From Williamsia muralis (GTDB lineage Bacteria; Actinomycetota; Actinomycetes; Mycobacteriales; Mycobacteriaceae), in contig NZ_PEBD01000008.1 in NCBI RefSeq assembly GCF_002735905.1, positions 434,001 through 498,000 on the forward strand: 64,000 nucleotides of DNA, given 5' to 3'. The notes under the pieces are model-generated. The model was given only the letters and a program-made list of their open reading frames with translations, was not told the origin of the DNA and did not search any database. Below are positions 19,893 to 30,093 of the stretch, in pieces; position 1 is the stretch's first letter, and every line of letters starts with the position of its first letter. The translations under genes were made by a program, and so were the position numbers.

Positions 19893-21797
19893 TCAGGGAA
19901 GCAGGCTCGCCCGTCCGACCGTGATCGACACCGCCGCGTCCTTGCGGAGGAGACTGCCGGCCACGGGAGCCTGTTCGAGGACCTTCTCGTCGTCGGGGCT
20001 GCCGAGCGGCACGTTGCGCTGCACGGTGGTGAGGGTGGTTCGTTCCCACCCCGCCGACGTCAGGATCGTCTGGGCCTGCGCCGCCGTCCGGCCGCGCAGA
20101 TCGGGCACCACGAACATGTTGCCGCGGCTGATGGTCACCTGCACGACACTGCGCTCGTCGACCACTTCGCCGGCGTTCGGCGATGAGCTGATCACCGTGC
20201 CCGACGGCAATTCCGAATCGGTGGCAACCACGGCTATGTCGAGGTTGAGCTGGTCGAGATTCGTCCGCGCCTGCGCCTCGCGCTGACCGGTGAGGTCGGG
20301 GACGGTGACCTTGCGTGGCCCGGTGCCGACCTGGATGGTGATCAGCTCCGTGACCGCCTGCGTACTGCGCGCGGCAGGTGCTGTGGCGACCACTTTGTCC
20401 TTGAGGTCGGCGGTGGAGGACACCTCGATCGACCGGGTGTTGGTGAATCCCAGATTGCCCAGCTCGGCTGTCGCTTCCGCCAATGTCCGGCCACGCAGAT
20501 CTGGGATCTGTTGCCGCAGTGGGCCGGTGGAGACGTACAGGGTGACGGTGGCTCCCTTGTCGACTTTTACACCTTCACCCGGAGTGGTGCGGGTGGGTGC
20601 ACCGACCGCGACGGTCGGGCTGGGCTCATCGCGCTGATTTACGCGAAACCCCATGCGTTCGAGTTCGGCCTTTGCGTCGACCGCAGACATGTCGGTGACC
20701 CGCGGAATCGACACCTGCGGCGTGACATCCGACGCCCAAGGACGCAGCAGCAACAGGGTCACAGCAGCGATCACCAATGCCGCGAGCACACCGAATCCGG
20801 CGAACTTGATAGCCTTGCGTCGCCCCTGCGAGTCGTCGTCATCATCGCGGCGGTGACTGGTGCCGCTCGGCCCGACGCGGGAGACCCGGGCCCGAGGACC
20901 GGTGTCGATCAGCGCGGTGCGGTCCTCGTCCGACATCACGATCGGGGCACTGGGTTTGCCGCCGGCGAGCACCTTCATCAGATCCGACCGCATCTCGGAG
21001 GCCGATTGGTAGCGATTGGCCGGGTTCTTGCTCATGGCCTTGAGAACCACGGAATCCAGCTCGTGTGGCACCCCCTCGCGGACCGACGACGGGGTCGGGG
21101 GATCTTCACGCACATGCTGATAGGCGACTGCCACCGGTGAGTCGCCGGTGAACGGTGGTTCGCCGGTCAGCAGCTCGAACAGCACACAGCCCAGCGAGTA
21201 GACGTCGCTGCGGGCATCGACACTCTCGCCGCGGGCCTGCTCGGGTGACAGGTACTGAGCGGTGCCGATGACGGCCGCGGTCTGGGTCACGGAGTTGCCG
21301 GTGTCGGCCAGCACGCGGGCGATGCCGAAGTCCATCACCTTCACCGCGCCGGATTTGTCGATCATCACGTTCGCCGGCTTCACGTCCCGGTGAACGATGC
21401 CGTTTTGATGTGAGAAGTGCAGTGCTGCAGCCACGTCAGCGATCCACGTCATGGCCTGCCGAGGTTTGATGTACCCCTCGGCGCGCAGGACGTCGCGCAG
21501 GGTTTCGCCGTCGACGAACTCCATCACGATGTACGGCAGCGGCCCCTCCGGGGTGGTCGCCTCGCCGGTGTCGAAGACTTGGACGATCGTCGGGTGGTTG
21601 AGGGCCGCCGCATTCTGCGCCTCGCGCCGGAAGCGCAGGTAGAACGTCGGGTCGCGGGCCAGATCGGCGCGCAACACCTTGATGGCCACATCGCGGTGCA
21701 GGAGCAGGTCACGCGCGAGGTGGACCTCGGACATGCCGCCGAAACCGAGGGTTTCGCCCAGTTCGTATCGATCAGAGATCTGCCGGGGGTCGGCCAT
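19893..21797 (-). CDS. pknB: serine/threonine protein kinase PknB with four PASTA domains
   Basis: A 634-residue membrane kinase that senses muropeptides and controls growth and cell-wall synthesis. The kinase domain (about 10-275) has the GFGGMSEV glycine loop, AIKVLRAD lysine, HRDVKPANV catalytic loop and DFGIARV. A juxtamembrane acidic stretch precedes the membrane helix (about 333-357). The outer part has four PASTA repeats, beginning near SIPRVTDM, QQIPDLRG, TVPDLTGQ and FVVPDLRG. The ATG at 21797 overlaps the pknA stop (TGATG). It is the last gene of the cluster. Confidence 0.96.
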   Translation of the reverse strand: MADPRQISDRYELGETLGFGGMSEVHLARDLLLHRDVAIKVLRADLARDPTFYLRFRREAQNAAALNHPTIVQVFDTGEATTPEGPLPYIVMEFVDGETLRDVLRAEGYIKPRQAMTWIADVAAALHFSHQNGIVHRDVKPANVMIDKSGAVKVMDFGIARVLADTGNSVTQTAAVIGTAQYLSPEQARGESVDARSDVYSLGCVLFELLTGEPPFTGDSPVAVAYQHVREDPPTPSSVREGVPHELDSVVLKAMSKNPANRYQSASEMRSDLMKVLAGGKPSAPIVMSDEDRTALIDTGPRARVSRVGPSGTSHRRDDDDDSQGRRKAIKFAGFGVLAALVIAAVTLLLLRPWASDVTPQVSIPRVTDMSAVDAKAELERMGFRVNQRDEPSPTVAVGAPTRTTPGEGVKVDKGATVTLYVSTGPLRQQIPDLRGRTLAEATAELGNLGFTNTRSIEVSSTADLKDKVVATAPAARSTQAVTELITIQVGTGPRKVTVPDLTGQREAQARTNLDQLNLDIAVVATDSELPSGTVISSSPNAGEVVDERSVVQVTISRGNMFVVPDLRGRTAAQAQTILTSAGWERTTLTTVQRNVPLGSPDDEKVLEQAPVAGSLLRKDAAVSITVGRASLLP

Positions 21798-23176
21798 CAA
21801 CCACCATCCTGCGGTTCGGGCTGCGCACTCGTACTGGCCTCTTCGTCGCCCTGGCCGAGCTGGTCATCGCTCTCCCGGGCCGGCAGGCCGGGGATCTGAA
21901 TGCTCGGCAGGGTGAATCCACCGGTCGTCGACTCGGTGGTCGTCGTCGTTTCTTCAGTGGTCGTCGTGGTCGTGCGCGTGGTTGTGGTCGTTGTTTCTTC
22001 GGTGGTTGTTTCTTCGGTGGTCGTCGGCGGAGGCGTGGTGGTCCTCGTTGTCGTCGTCGTGGTCGGGGTGGTCGACCTCGTCGGGACGTCGCCGGTGGCG
22101 TCATCGGAGTTGAGGATCAGGAAGCCGACCAGGACCAGCGCACCGAGCAGCAGGATCACGGCAGCGGCGGCGAGGGCCTTCTGCCCCGTGGACCAACCGT
22201 CTTGGCGATCCACCGGCACCGGTGCGACCGCGGCACGGTGCTGCGGCGGCGGGGTGGGACGGGTGGCGCCCGTCATCGGGGCCATCATCGCCGTGGCCGG
22301 CCGTGCTCCCGCGGCTGCGGCGGTACCTGGCAGAGGTGCCCGACGGCCGGCGCGCACCGCAGCCACCGCGTCGGCGAACTCCCCGCCATCGGCATACCGC
22401 TGTTTGGGGTCCTTTGCGATGGTGATCTCGATCAGTTCCCGGACATTGACCGGGAGGTTGGTCGGAAGCGGTGGTGCCTCTTCGCGGATGTGCTTCATCG
22501 CCACGGTGATGGCACCGTCACCCAGGAACGGACGACGGCCTGCGATCGCCTCGTAGCCGACGATGCCGAGTGAGTACACATCGGACGCGGCGGTTGCGTC
22601 TTCGCCGAGCGCTTGCTCAGGCGAGATGTATTGCGCTGTGCCCATGACCATTCCGGTCTGGGTGACCGGCGCCGCGTCCACTGCCTTGGCGATACCGAAG
22701 TCGGTGATCTTCACCCGGCCGGTGGGAGTGATGAGGATGTTGCCGGGCTTGACGTCGCGGTGCACCAGACCGGCGTCGTGGGCGGCCTTGAGCGCCCGGC
22801 CGGTCTGCTCGAGCATGTCGAGGGAGTTGTTCAATGACAGCCGGCCGACACGGGACAGCACCGCATTGAGCGGCTCCCCGTTGACCAGTTCCATCACCAG
22901 ATAGGCCACCGAACCCGCACCCGGGTCCTGCGCCTCGCCGTAGTCGAAGACGTTGGCAATGCCGGGATGGTTCAACTGGGCTGTGGTGCGGGCCTCGGTG
23001 CGGAACCGCTCCAGGAACTCGGGGTCGTCGGAGAACTCTGCCTTGAGAACCTTGACCGCCACGCGCCGATCGAGCCTGGTGTCCATGGTTTCCCACACCT
23101 GGCCCATGCCACCGGTCGCGATCAACCGCATCAGCCGATACCGGCCTGCGATGGTCGTGCCACCCTGCAAACTCAC
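21797..23176 (-). CDS. pknA: serine/threonine protein kinase PknA
   Basis: A 459-residue kinase. The catalytic domain (about 10-275) has [28 protein letters not shown] and DFGIAKAV. A membrane helix lies near 330-355 ([21 protein letters not shown]). The extracytoplasmic part is short and dominated by Thr-rich stretches with interspersed Glu and Pro, with no PASTA domains. PknA and PknB phosphorylate division and wall proteins including the FHA proteins of this cluster. I chose GTG 23176 ([15 protein letters not shown]), which follows AGAGGTGA and matches the mycobacterial start; GTG 23191 is also open. Confidence 0.95.
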   Translation of the reverse strand: MSLQGGTTIAGRYRLMRLIATGGMGQVWETMDTRLDRRVAVKVLKAEFSDDPEFLERFRTEARTTAQLNHPGIANVFDYGEAQDPGAGSVAYLVMELVNGEPLNAVLSRVGRLSLNNSLDMLEQTGRALKAAHDAGLVHRDVKPGNILITPTGRVKITDFGIAKAVDAAPVTQTGMVMGTAQYISPEQALGEDATAASDVYSLGIVGYEAIAGRRPFLGDGAITVAMKHIREEAPPLPTNLPVNVRELIEITIAKDPKQRYADGGEFADAVAAVRAGRRAPLPGTAAAAGARPATAMMAPMTGATRPTPPPQHRAAVAPVPVDRQDGWSTGQKALAAAAVILLLGALVLVGFLILNSDDATGDVPTRSTTPTTTTTTRTTTPPPTTTEETTTEETTTTTTRTTTTTTEETTTTTESTTGGFTLPSIQIPGLPARESDDQLGQGDEEASTSAQPEPQDGG

Positions 23177-23180
23177 GCGG

Positions 23181-24683
23181 TCACCTCTCACCCGCGAGCG
23201 CGTTGATCACGGCGCGCCCGATAGGGGCGGCTGACGAGCCGCCCGTTGCCTGTAGTCCGCCGTCCCCGTTCTCGACGATCACCGCCACGGCCACCTTGGC
23301 ATTGCTCGACGGACCGAACGCGATGTACCAGGCGTAGGGGGTCTCATCGGTGCCCTGGGTGTTGGAGTGCTCGGCGGTTCCTGTCTTCGATGCGATGGGC
23401 ACCGGCCCGCCGGATCCGCGGGTGTTGCGTTCGGAGTCGATCATCATGTCGGTCAGGGTCGCGGCGGTCTGAGCGCTGATCGGCTCGTTGAGCGAATTGG
23501 GCCGGGTGGTGTTCAGGGTCTTGAGGTCAGGACCCTGCAACTTGTCCACGAGGTACGGCTGCATGCGAACCCCACCGTTGGCGATGGTCGCGGCGATCAT
23601 CGCGTTCTGGAGTGGGGTGAACCGCACATCACGTTGGCCGATGGAGCTCTGGCCGAGAGCGGCGAGGTCAGGAATCGGGCCGACCGACGATTCGGAGACG
23701 GGCAGCGGGGTGTCGGGTAGTTCGGTGTCGACACCGAAAGCGTTGGCCTGGTTCTTGACCGCTTCGATCGGGTTTTGCAGTTTCTCGGTGGACAGTTGCA
23801 CAAACGCTGTGTTGCACGAGTACTCGAGGGCCTGATGCATCGTCACCTGGCCACCGCTGGAGTCGGGGCAGGTCTGACCGCCGTAGTTGGTCAGACCGGT
23901 TTCGGTCTGCGGCAGCGTGTAACTGCTTGCCGCCGTGAGGCGTTCATCTTGGCCGATGCCCTGCTCGAGCGCAGCGGCAGCGGTGATCACCTTGAACGTC
24001 GAACCAGGTGGGTAGGTCTCGTTGAGGGCCCGATTGAGCATCGGCTGGAACCCGGTCGAATCCTCGGTGGGATTCCACGCGGCCCAAGCGTCTTCACGGA
24101 CGGTGGTGTCGTGGCTGGCCAGCAGATTGGGGTCGTAACTCGGTGTGGACACCATCGCCAGGATCGCTCCGGTGTTCGGTGCGAGCGCCACCACGGCTCC
24201 GCGGCAGCCGCCGTTGCAGCCCTTGTTCATCTCGTCGAAGGCGATCTGCTGCGCCCGCGGGTCGATGGTGGTGATCACGTTGCCCCCGCGTGGATCACGA
24301 CCGGAGAACATGTCGGCGAAGCGCTGTCCGAACAGCCGGTCGTCGTTGCCGTTGAGGATGGAATCCTCGGCCTGCTCGAGTCCCGAACTCGCGTACTGGA
24401 ACGAGTAGTAACCGGTGACCGGTGCAAAGGCAGGCGCCCACGGTCCCGGATAGGTGCGCAGGTACTTGAGCCGGTCATCGGTGGGCACCGACTGCGCGAT
24501 CACGTCCTGGCCGGCGGTGATCTGGCCGCGCTGACGCGAGTACTCGTCGAGGAGCACCCGCTGATTGCGTGGGTCGGCCCGCAGGTTGTCGGCCTTGAAC
24601 ACCTGCACGTAGGTGGCGTTGGCGAGCAGCACGAGGATGATCACCATGACCGCGATGACCACGCGACGAATGGGAATGTTCAT
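23181..24683 (-). CDS. pbpA: class B penicillin-binding protein PbpA
   Basis: A 500-residue transpeptidase for septal or peripheral peptidoglycan crosslinking. It has an N-terminal membrane anchor (about 7-26), an NTF2-like/PBP dimer region, and the three transpeptidase motifs: STFK with catalytic S228, SCN at 289-291, and KTGTA at 433-437. C156 and C160 correspond to a Cys pair present in mycobacterial PbpA. Its ATG overlaps the rodA stop by 4 nt, fitting the usual SEDS glycosyltransferase-class B PBP pairing. pknA begins 4 bases after its stop. Confidence 0.96.
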   Translation of the reverse strand: MNIPIRRVVIAVMVIILVLLANATYVQVFKADNLRADPRNQRVLLDEYSRQRGQITAGQDVIAQSVPTDDRLKYLRTYPGPWAPAFAPVTGYYSFQYASSGLEQAEDSILNGNDDRLFGQRFADMFSGRDPRGGNVITTIDPRAQQIAFDEMNKGCNGGCRGAVVALAPNTGAILAMVSTPSYDPNLLASHDTTVREDAWAAWNPTEDSTGFQPMLNRALNETYPPGSTFKVITAAAALEQGIGQDERLTAASSYTLPQTETGLTNYGGQTCPDSSGGQVTMHQALEYSCNTAFVQLSTEKLQNPIEAVKNQANAFGVDTELPDTPLPVSESSVGPIPDLAALGQSSIGQRDVRFTPLQNAMIAATIANGGVRMQPYLVDKLQGPDLKTLNTTRPNSLNEPISAQTAATLTDMMIDSERNTRGSGGPVPIASKTGTAEHSNTQGTDETPYAWYIAFGPSSNAKVAVAVIVENGDGGLQATGGSSAAPIGRAVINALAGER

Positions 24684-26107
24684 GAGCGCTTGACCATCTC
24701 GGTGGGCGCCTCGGCGATGGGCGTCGACTTCTTCTTGGTCGGATCGGGCTCACGTGCGGCGTTGGACACGCGGATGAGCAACGCGACCAGGATGTAGTTC
24801 GCCAGCAGCGATGAGCCGCCGTAGGACATGAACGGTGTGGTCAGGCCGGTCAGCGGGATCAGCTTGGTGACGCCGCCGACCACCACGAAGATCTGCACCG
24901 CGATCGTGAACGACAACCCGGTGGCGAGGAGCTTGCCGAAGCTGTCACGAACGGCGATGCCGGTGCGCAGACCGCGGACGATCAGCACCAGATAAAGCAG
25001 CAGGATCGCCGCGAGTCCCACCAGGCCGAGCTCTTCGCCGATGGTGGCGATGATGAAGTCGGTGTTGGCGAACGGCACGATGTTGGGCCTGCCAGAACCC
25101 AGACCGGTGCCGAACAGACCGCCGGTGGCCAGACCGAACAGACTCTGGCCGACCTGGTAGCCCTGGCCGTAGAAGTCGCCGAACGGGTCCTGCCACACCG
25201 CGACACGCACCTGCAGATGCGAGAACAGCTGGTAGGCGACCAGTGCGCCCAGGGCGAACAGGCTGACGCCGATGATCAGCCAGCTCACCCGCTCGGTCGC
25301 CACGTACAGCATCACCAGCATGGTCGAGAAGATCAGGAGTGAGGTGCCGAGGTCGGCCTCGAACGCCAGGACGCCGATGGAGATGATCCAGGCGGCGAGC
25401 AGCGGGCCGAGGTCGCGAGCGCGGGGCAGGTCCATACCGAGGAAATGCTTACCCGCGGTGGTGAACAGATCACGCTTGGACACCAGCAACGACGCGGTGA
25501 AGATGATGATCAGGATCTTCGAGAACTCGCCTGGCTGGATGTTGAACAGCGGGGTGCGAATCCAGATCTTGGAACCGTTGATCTCCGACATAGACGACGG
25601 CAGGATCGCCGGGATGGCCAGGAAAACCAGACCGCTCAGGCCCAGTAGATAGCTGTACCGCGACAGCGTCCGGTGGTCGCGGATCAGGATCAGGATGGCC
25701 GCGAACGCGATGATGCCGAGGACGGCCCACAGAACCTGCTGATCGGCGTCGTTGGTGCGGTCGATGGGATTGGCGGTCTCACCGTTCTGACCGGTTCCGA
25801 GGTCGAGGCGATGGATCAGGACGAGCCCGAGACCGTTGATGGTGGCCACCAGCGGCAGGATCAGCGGATCGGCGTAGGGCGCGAATCGCCGTACGACCAG
25901 GTGGGCGAAACCGTAGAGCAGGACGTAGGCGGCCATGTACTTGGCCAGTTCCCAGGTGATGCTCTGGGACTGCGCAGCCTCGACCAGGATGAGCGCGGTG
26001 AAGACGATGATCGTCGACAGGCCGAGCAACACCAGTTCGGAGTTGCGGCCTGTGTAGTTGCGGATCGGCCCGGAAGCCGGTGTCTGTGTGACGGCGGCCT
26101 GTGACAT
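24680..26107 (-). CDS. rodA: SEDS family peptidoglycan glycosyltransferase RodA
   Basis: A 475-residue polytopic membrane protein that polymerises lipid II in elongation. Diagnostic blocks are [57 protein letters not shown] and [13 protein letters not shown]; the Asp in EADLG is the usual catalytic residue of SEDS proteins. ATG 26107 ([10 protein letters not shown]) overlaps the pstP stop by one base; the frame is open further upstream but that region overlaps pstP. Partner: PbpA, encoded next. Confidence 0.96.
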   Translation of the reverse strand: MSQAAVTQTPASGPIRNYTGRNSELVLLGLSTIIVFTALILVEAAQSQSITWELAKYMAAYVLLYGFAHLVVRRFAPYADPLILPLVATINGLGLVLIHRLDLGTGQNGETANPIDRTNDADQQVLWAVLGIIAFAAILILIRDHRTLSRYSYLLGLSGLVFLAIPAILPSSMSEINGSKIWIRTPLFNIQPGEFSKILIIIFTASLLVSKRDLFTTAGKHFLGMDLPRARDLGPLLAAWIISIGVLAFEADLGTSLLIFSTMLVMLYVATERVSWLIIGVSLFALGALVAYQLFSHLQVRVAVWQDPFGDFYGQGYQVGQSLFGLATGGLFGTGLGSGRPNIVPFANTDFIIATIGEELGLVGLAAILLLYLVLIVRGLRTGIAVRDSFGKLLATGLSFTIAVQIFVVVGGVTKLIPLTGLTTPFMSYGGSSLLANYILVALLIRVSNAAREPDPTKKKSTPIAEAPTEMVKRS

Positions 26108-27594
26108 CAGCGCCCCCGACAGTTTTCCGGGGCCGTGACGGGCGGCGTGGTGGTGGATGTCAGCGGAGGCTGCGTGCTGGCACTGCCCGACTGCGGGAGC
26201 ACCGGCGCGGGCTGTCCCGGTGTGGCCGGCGGCGGTACAGGACTCTCGGTACCCGGCGCGAGGGGCTGGGCCGGGCCCGGGGTGACGCCTTCGGCCGAGG
26301 CCGATTCCTCTTCGGGACACAACGGCACGAGGTTGTCCATCAGGTTGCGGACCTGCTCCTCGGCATCGTCGAGAGGCACCGGGTCGCGGCCTTCGAGCGA
26401 CGCGGGCGCCGTGCCGGTGAGGTCGGACACCTTCAGGGGTACGCAGTTCTCGGGGCGATTGTTGTAGTCGGCGATGGTGACCGTCGGCCTGTCGGTGTCC
26501 ATGGCTCCGGTGCAGGTGATCTTGCTCAGCTCGTGCAGGCTCAAGCCCAGGAATGACCCCTGCAGTCCGCGGTAGAGCACCACTTCGCCGTTGTCGGCGC
26601 TGACGTAGTAGTTCGACCGGACGATCGCGCGGCCGACGAAGACACCGGCGATGAGTACGGCGATCACGGCCAGAGCGATGCCGCCGAGGATCCATTTACG
26701 GCGCGGGTGTGCTTGCGGCGGTTCGGGTTCGGGGGTTCCGATGGTCGGCCGCCGGGGCGACTGGGCAGGCGGGCGCAGCGCGGCCGCACGACCGGCCGAG
26801 GTACGCGGATCGGGGACGTACTCCTGGTCGTCGCCTCCGGCCGCGCCGCCGACGATCGGCTGGCTGTCGCCGTAATCCACATCGACGACGTCGGCGACCA
26901 CGACGGTGACGTTGTCGGGCCCACCGCCACGCAGGGCGAGCTCGATGAGCCGGTCGGCGCAGTCGCGGTAGTTCTCCACCGACGTCATGGTGTCGGCGAT
27001 GGTCTCTTCGCTGACCACGTCGGACAGGCCGTCGCTGCACAGGAGGTAGCGGTCGCCGGGGCGGGCTTCGCGCACCGTCAGCGTGGGCTCGACCTCGGTA
27101 CCGGTGAGCGCACGCATGATCAACGACCGTTGCGGATGTGTGTGTGCTTCTTCGGCCGTGATCCGGCCTTCTTCGACAAGGGTCTGAACGAACGTGTCGT
27201 CGCGGGTGATCTGGGTGAGCTGGCCGTCGCGCAGCAGATAGCCGCGCGAATCGCCGATGTGGCACAGACCCAGGCGCGAGCCCGCGAAGAGGATGGCGGT
27301 GAGGGTGGTGCCCATGCCGTCGAGTTCGGGGGCCTCGGCAACCTGGTCGGCGATCGCCTCGTTGCCGTGGCGGGTGGCCTCTTCGAGTTTCGCGAGGAGG
27401 TCGCCGCCGGGCTCGTCGTCATCGAGGGGACGTAGGGCCTGGATGACCAGCTGGCTGGCCACCTCACCGGCTGCGTGGCCGCCCATGCCGTCGGCAAGGG
27501 CCAGCAGTCGGGCACCGGCGTACACGGAGTCTTCGTTGTTCGCACGGACCAGGCCGCGGTCGCTACGCGCGATATAGCGCAACACCAGGGTCAC
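26107..27594 (-). CDS. pstP: PP2C-family serine/threonine phosphatase PstP
   Basis: A 495-residue membrane phosphatase that reverses PknA/PknB phosphorylation. The N-terminal PPM domain (about 1-240) carries the metal-binding motifs [34 protein letters not shown] and [12 protein letters not shown] Pro-rich linker leads to a membrane helix near residues 298-318 ([20 protein letters not shown]) and an outer domain of about 175 residues with a Pro/Thr-rich tail. The GTG start overlaps the fhaB stop by 4 nt. Confidence 0.95.
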   Translation of the reverse strand: MTLVLRYIARSDRGLVRANNEDSVYAGARLLALADGMGGHAAGEVASQLVIQALRPLDDDEPGGDLLAKLEEATRHGNEAIADQVAEAPELDGMGTTLTAILFAGSRLGLCHIGDSRGYLLRDGQLTQITRDDTFVQTLVEEGRITAEEAHTHPQRSLIMRALTGTEVEPTLTVREARPGDRYLLCSDGLSDVVSEETIADTMTSVENYRDCADRLIELALRGGGPDNVTVVVADVVDVDYGDSQPIVGGAAGGDDQEYVPDPRTSAGRAAALRPPAQSPRRPTIGTPEPEPPQAHPRRKWILGGIALAVIAVLIAGVFVGRAIVRSNYYVSADNGEVVLYRGLQGSFLGLSLHELSKITCTGAMDTDRPTVTIADYNNRPENCVPLKVSDLTGTAPASLEGRDPVPLDDAEEQVRNLMDNLVPLCPEEESASAEGVTPGPAQPLAPGTESPVPPPATPGQPAPVLPQSGSASTQPPLTSTTTPPVTAPENCRGR

Positions 27595-28055
27595 GGGCGC
27601 AACTCAATCACGGTTTTGCCCACCCTGACCGGAGTTGCGAGCGGCACGCGCACAGCGGTGGTCACCTTCGCACGGTCGAGGTAGGTGCCGTTGGTGGAGC
27701 CGAGGTCCTCGACATACCAGTCGTCTCCCCGGCGGATCAGCCGAGCGTGACGCTCCGAGGCGTACTCGTCGGTGAGAACCAGGGTCGAGTCGTCGGCGCG
27801 GCCCAGCAACACCGGTTGAGTGCCGAGCGTGATCCTCGTGTTGGCCAGGGCCCCATGGGTGACCACGAGATATCTGGCCCCGCCTTTGACCTTGGCGGGG
27901 GACCCGCCGCGGTTGCGGCGTTCGTAGCGCGTCATGGGTCGTTGACCGGTGGCGGCGTACACATCGGTGCGGATGACCCGCAGTACTGCCCACACCAGGA
28001 GCCACAGCAGTAGCAAGAAGCCGACACGCGTCAGTTGCAGCACTATGCCCTGCAC
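27591..28055 (-). CDS. fhaB: FHA-domain protein FhaB (FipA)
   Basis: A 154-residue protein with an N-terminal membrane helix (about 8-30) and a C-terminal FHA domain (about 80-150): LLGRADDSTLVLTDEYASERHARL and LGSTNGTYLDRAKV hold the phosphothreonine-binding Arg, Ser-x-x-His and Asn residues. FhaB reads PknA/PknB phosphorylation and links to the divisome in mycobacteria. A T in VLTDEY before the FHA core may be a kinase site, by analogy only. Confidence 0.95.
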   Translation of the reverse strand: MQGIVLQLTRVGFLLLLWLLVWAVLRVIRTDVYAATGQRPMTRYERRNRGGSPAKVKGGARYLVVTHGALANTRITLGTQPVLLGRADDSTLVLTDEYASERHARLIRRGDDWYVEDLGSTNGTYLDRAKVTTAVRVPLATPVRVGKTVIELRP

Positions 28056-28212
28056 GCTTTTCCACCTCCTGGGCCAGCCATCAACGTCCAGTGCATCTTA
28101 TGGCCCAGTGTCGCTCCATCACGCATTCGGATGTCTCACTTGTGCATCGAGCAGCTGTGAGCCACGCGGATCGAGGGAGCGCGCTACTGGGTAGTGACGG
28201 TTTGTGCGGGCG

Positions 28213-29595
28213 TCACTGGAAACGGACGGTGATGTCCGAATGCCCCACGCGGATCCGGTCACCGTCCGCGAGTTCCCAGCTGCTGACCTGGACATCGTTG
28301 ACCGTGGTGCCGTTCGTGGAGTTGAGGTCGTTGAGGAGGGCGCTCGAGCCGTCCCAGCGGATCTCGACGTGGCGGCGGGAAACACCGGTGTCGGGCAGGC
28401 GGAACTGGGCGTCCTGGCCGCGGCCGATGACATTCGAGCCGTTGCGCAGCTGGAACGTGCGGTTGCTGCCGTCTTCGAGCAGCAGCGTGATCGCCGTCGG
28501 TGCGTAAGCGGCGGGGGCGCCGTAGCCGGGAGCCTGGGCGTAACCGGCCTGCTGGTCGTAGCCACCCTGCTGGTCGTACCCGCCCTGTTGCGGGTATCCC
28601 TGCGCGTAGCCGGCCTGCTGGTTGTAGGCACCCTGCTGGTCGTACTCGTTCTGGCTGTACCCGGGCTGCTGGTAGCCGCCCTGGTCGTAACCCTGCTGGT
28701 CGTACCCGGGCTGCTGGTAGCCGCCCTGGTCGTAGCCCTGCTGGTAGTTGCGCGGGTCGTAGCCCTGCTCCGGGTTGGCCGGCGGCTGGGCGTACCCACC
28801 CTGGTTGTAACCCTGCTGGTCGTGGCCACCCTGCTGGTAGGCACCCTGGTCATACCCTTGCTGGTCGTAACCACCGTGCTGGTCGTAACCGCGTTGGTCA
28901 TAGCCACGCTGGTCGTAACCTTGCTGGTCGTAGCCGGCCTGGTTGTAACCCTGCTGGTCGTAGCCACCCTGCTGGCTGTATGCCTGCGCGCCGTCACCGG
29001 AGTTGTCCTGGCCCTGCTCGTAGGGCTGCTGGCTGTAGGCCGCCTGCGGTGGGTAGGAGCCCTGTTCGTAACCTCCGCGGGGGTCGTATCCGGAGTTCTG
29101 CGTCATGGGAGTGGCTCCTACTTGTGGGTTTCGGTTTGGCGCCGGGGGCGGCGGAGGGGGCAACGGCGGCCCTGATCGATCTGGAGGACGATGGCCTGCT
29201 TGTTGCACAGGCATCGGCCGGACGTCCGGATTGACCGTGCCCCGCGCCCGGAACTGACCGGTGTGCAGGGTGGGTGAGTGGGAGAACTCGACCACCACGT
29301 CACCGTATGTCTGCCATCCGTTGTCACGGATGAAATTCTCGAGATGCTTGGAGAAGGTCTTCCGGTTGAGCTCGTACTCGGCAACCATCTCGCGGTGGTC
29401 GGTGGAGCTGACCACCAGGTTGTAGGCGTTCGGGGCGAGCTTGCCGCCGTCGCCGAGATCTTCCAAGTTGTCTTCGGCTTCGCGTTGCAGAGCGTTCTCG
29501 ACCTCTTGCGGGGCGACCTTGCCGCCGAAGACCCGGGCGAAGCCGTCATCTACCGCACCTTCGAGTTTGCGTTCGATTCTTTGCAGAATCCCCAC
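28213..29595 (-). CDS. fhaA: FHA-domain protein FhaA with DUF3662 and Tyr/Gly/Gln-rich linker
   Basis: A 460-residue protein. Residues 1-125 are the DUF3662 domain ([19 protein letters not shown] start). About residues 165-360 are a low-complexity linker of GYDQQ-like units rich in Tyr, Gln, Gly and Asp. The C-terminal FHA domain (about 370-460) has [22 protein letters not shown] and [15 protein letters not shown]. In M. tuberculosis FhaA binds phosphorylated MviN (MurJ) and regulates peptidoglycan synthesis. The GTG start at 29595 follows GGGAGG. It is the first gene of the seven-gene cluster; 157 bases without a gene separate it from fhaB. Confidence 0.95.
   Translation of the reverse strand: MGILQRIERKLEGAVDDGFARVFGGKVAPQEVENALQREAEDNLEDLGDGGKLAPNAYNLVVSSTDHREMVAEYELNRKTFSKHLENFIRDNGWQTYGDVVVEFSHSPTLHTGQFRARGTVNPDVRPMPVQQAGHRPPDRSGPPLPPPPPPAPNRNPQVGATPMTQNSGYDPRGGYEQGSYPPQAAYSQQPYEQGQDNSGDGAQAYSQQGGYDQQGYNQAGYDQQGYDQRGYDQRGYDQHGGYDQQGYDQGAYQQGGHDQQGYNQGGYAQPPANPEQGYDPRNYQQGYDQGGYQQPGYDQQGYDQGGYQQPGYSQNEYDQQGAYNQQAGYAQGYPQQGGYDQQGGYDQQAGYAQAPGYGAPAAYAPTAITLLLEDGSNRTFQLRNGSNVIGRGQDAQFRLPDTGVSRRHVEIRWDGSSALLNDLNSTNGTTVNDVQVSSWELADGDRIRVGHSDITVRFQ
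28510..29100 (-). repeat. degenerate tandem repeat encoding the FhaA Tyr/Gln/Gly linker
   Basis: On the + strand the unit appears as many imperfect copies of CTGGTCGTA(G/A)CC(A/G/C)CCCTG. It encodes (G)GYDQQ and GYDQG(G) units. Copy boundaries are irregular, as expected for a region that expands and contracts by slippage. Confidence 0.8.
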
Positions 29596-29947
29596 TACCG
29601 ACGACCTCCCTTCGGGTTCTCAGCGTGTCGGCGTGCCAATCGTGCTGTTTGATGATAGCGACTCACACCCCCCGTTGGACACTCCGGACGGAACTTCTGC
29701 ACCGTCCGCCACAGATGTCCCAGGAGGCGGCCGGTGTCCGATTCGGCCGAATACGTGGGCTGATCGGCCCGAATGGGGCCACTCTGACGCTGCGCGAGAA
29801 GTGACGTACAACTCATCTGATCGCACGTGCCTCTGACGCGCCGCGCGTCCGACCCGTCACCCTCGCGGCCCGGAGCTGCCGATTTCTGACGCAGGGCCGG
29901 CCCATGTTACCGTTTTCCAGTTCGTTTGAAGACCGACGAGCAGCCAC
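29596..29947. other. 352-base gap between fhaA and tRNA-Leu
   Basis: No gene is supported here. It must hold the promoter of the minus-strand fhaA-pknB cluster and that of the + strand tRNA. A minus-strand TATCAT at 29652-29657 is a fair -10 hexamer about 57 bases before the fhaA start codon, but no good -35 is seen with it. On the + strand TGTTAC near 29905-29910 is a weak -10 candidate for the tRNA. Confidence 0.4.
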
Positions 29948-30030
29948 GGGCGAGTGGCGGAATGGCAGACGCGCTGGCTTCAGGTGCCAGTGTCCTTCGG
30001 GACGTGGGGGTTCAAGTCCCCCTTCGCCCA
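29948..30030 (+). tRNA. tRNA-Leu (CAG anticodon)
   Basis: An 83-base class II tRNA. The acceptor stem GGGCGAG pairs with TTCGCCC, the anticodon loop TTCAGGT gives CAG, a long variable arm (GTCCTTCGGGAC) is present, and the T-arm is GGGGGTTCAAGTCCCCC. CCA is not encoded. A strong terminator follows. Confidence 0.97.
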
Positions 30031-30042
30031 CAGAATGAGATC

Positions 30043-30078
30043 AGGCCGGGAACCACGAGTTCCTGGCCTTTTCTTTTT
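30043..30078 (+). terminator. rho-independent terminator after tRNA-Leu
   Basis: An 11-base stem, AGGCCGGGAAC (30043-30053) with GTTCCTGGCCT (30059-30069), one G-T wobble and a five-base loop, is followed by a T-rich tract to 30078. It lies just before the end of the convergent MFS gene and may serve both directions. Confidence 0.9.
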
Positions 30079-30093
30079 GTGGCGTCGACCGGT

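Noticed and set aside
24680-26695. Extended rodA frame of 671 codons
   Set aside because: The first 196 codons overlap pstP in another frame and give an Arg-rich product. The real rodA start is ATG 26107, coupled to the pstP stop.
28213-29595. The FhaA repeat region as a CRISPR-like or mobile repeat array
   Set aside because: The units are in frame, irregular in length, have no unique spacers and encode a continuous low-complexity linker.
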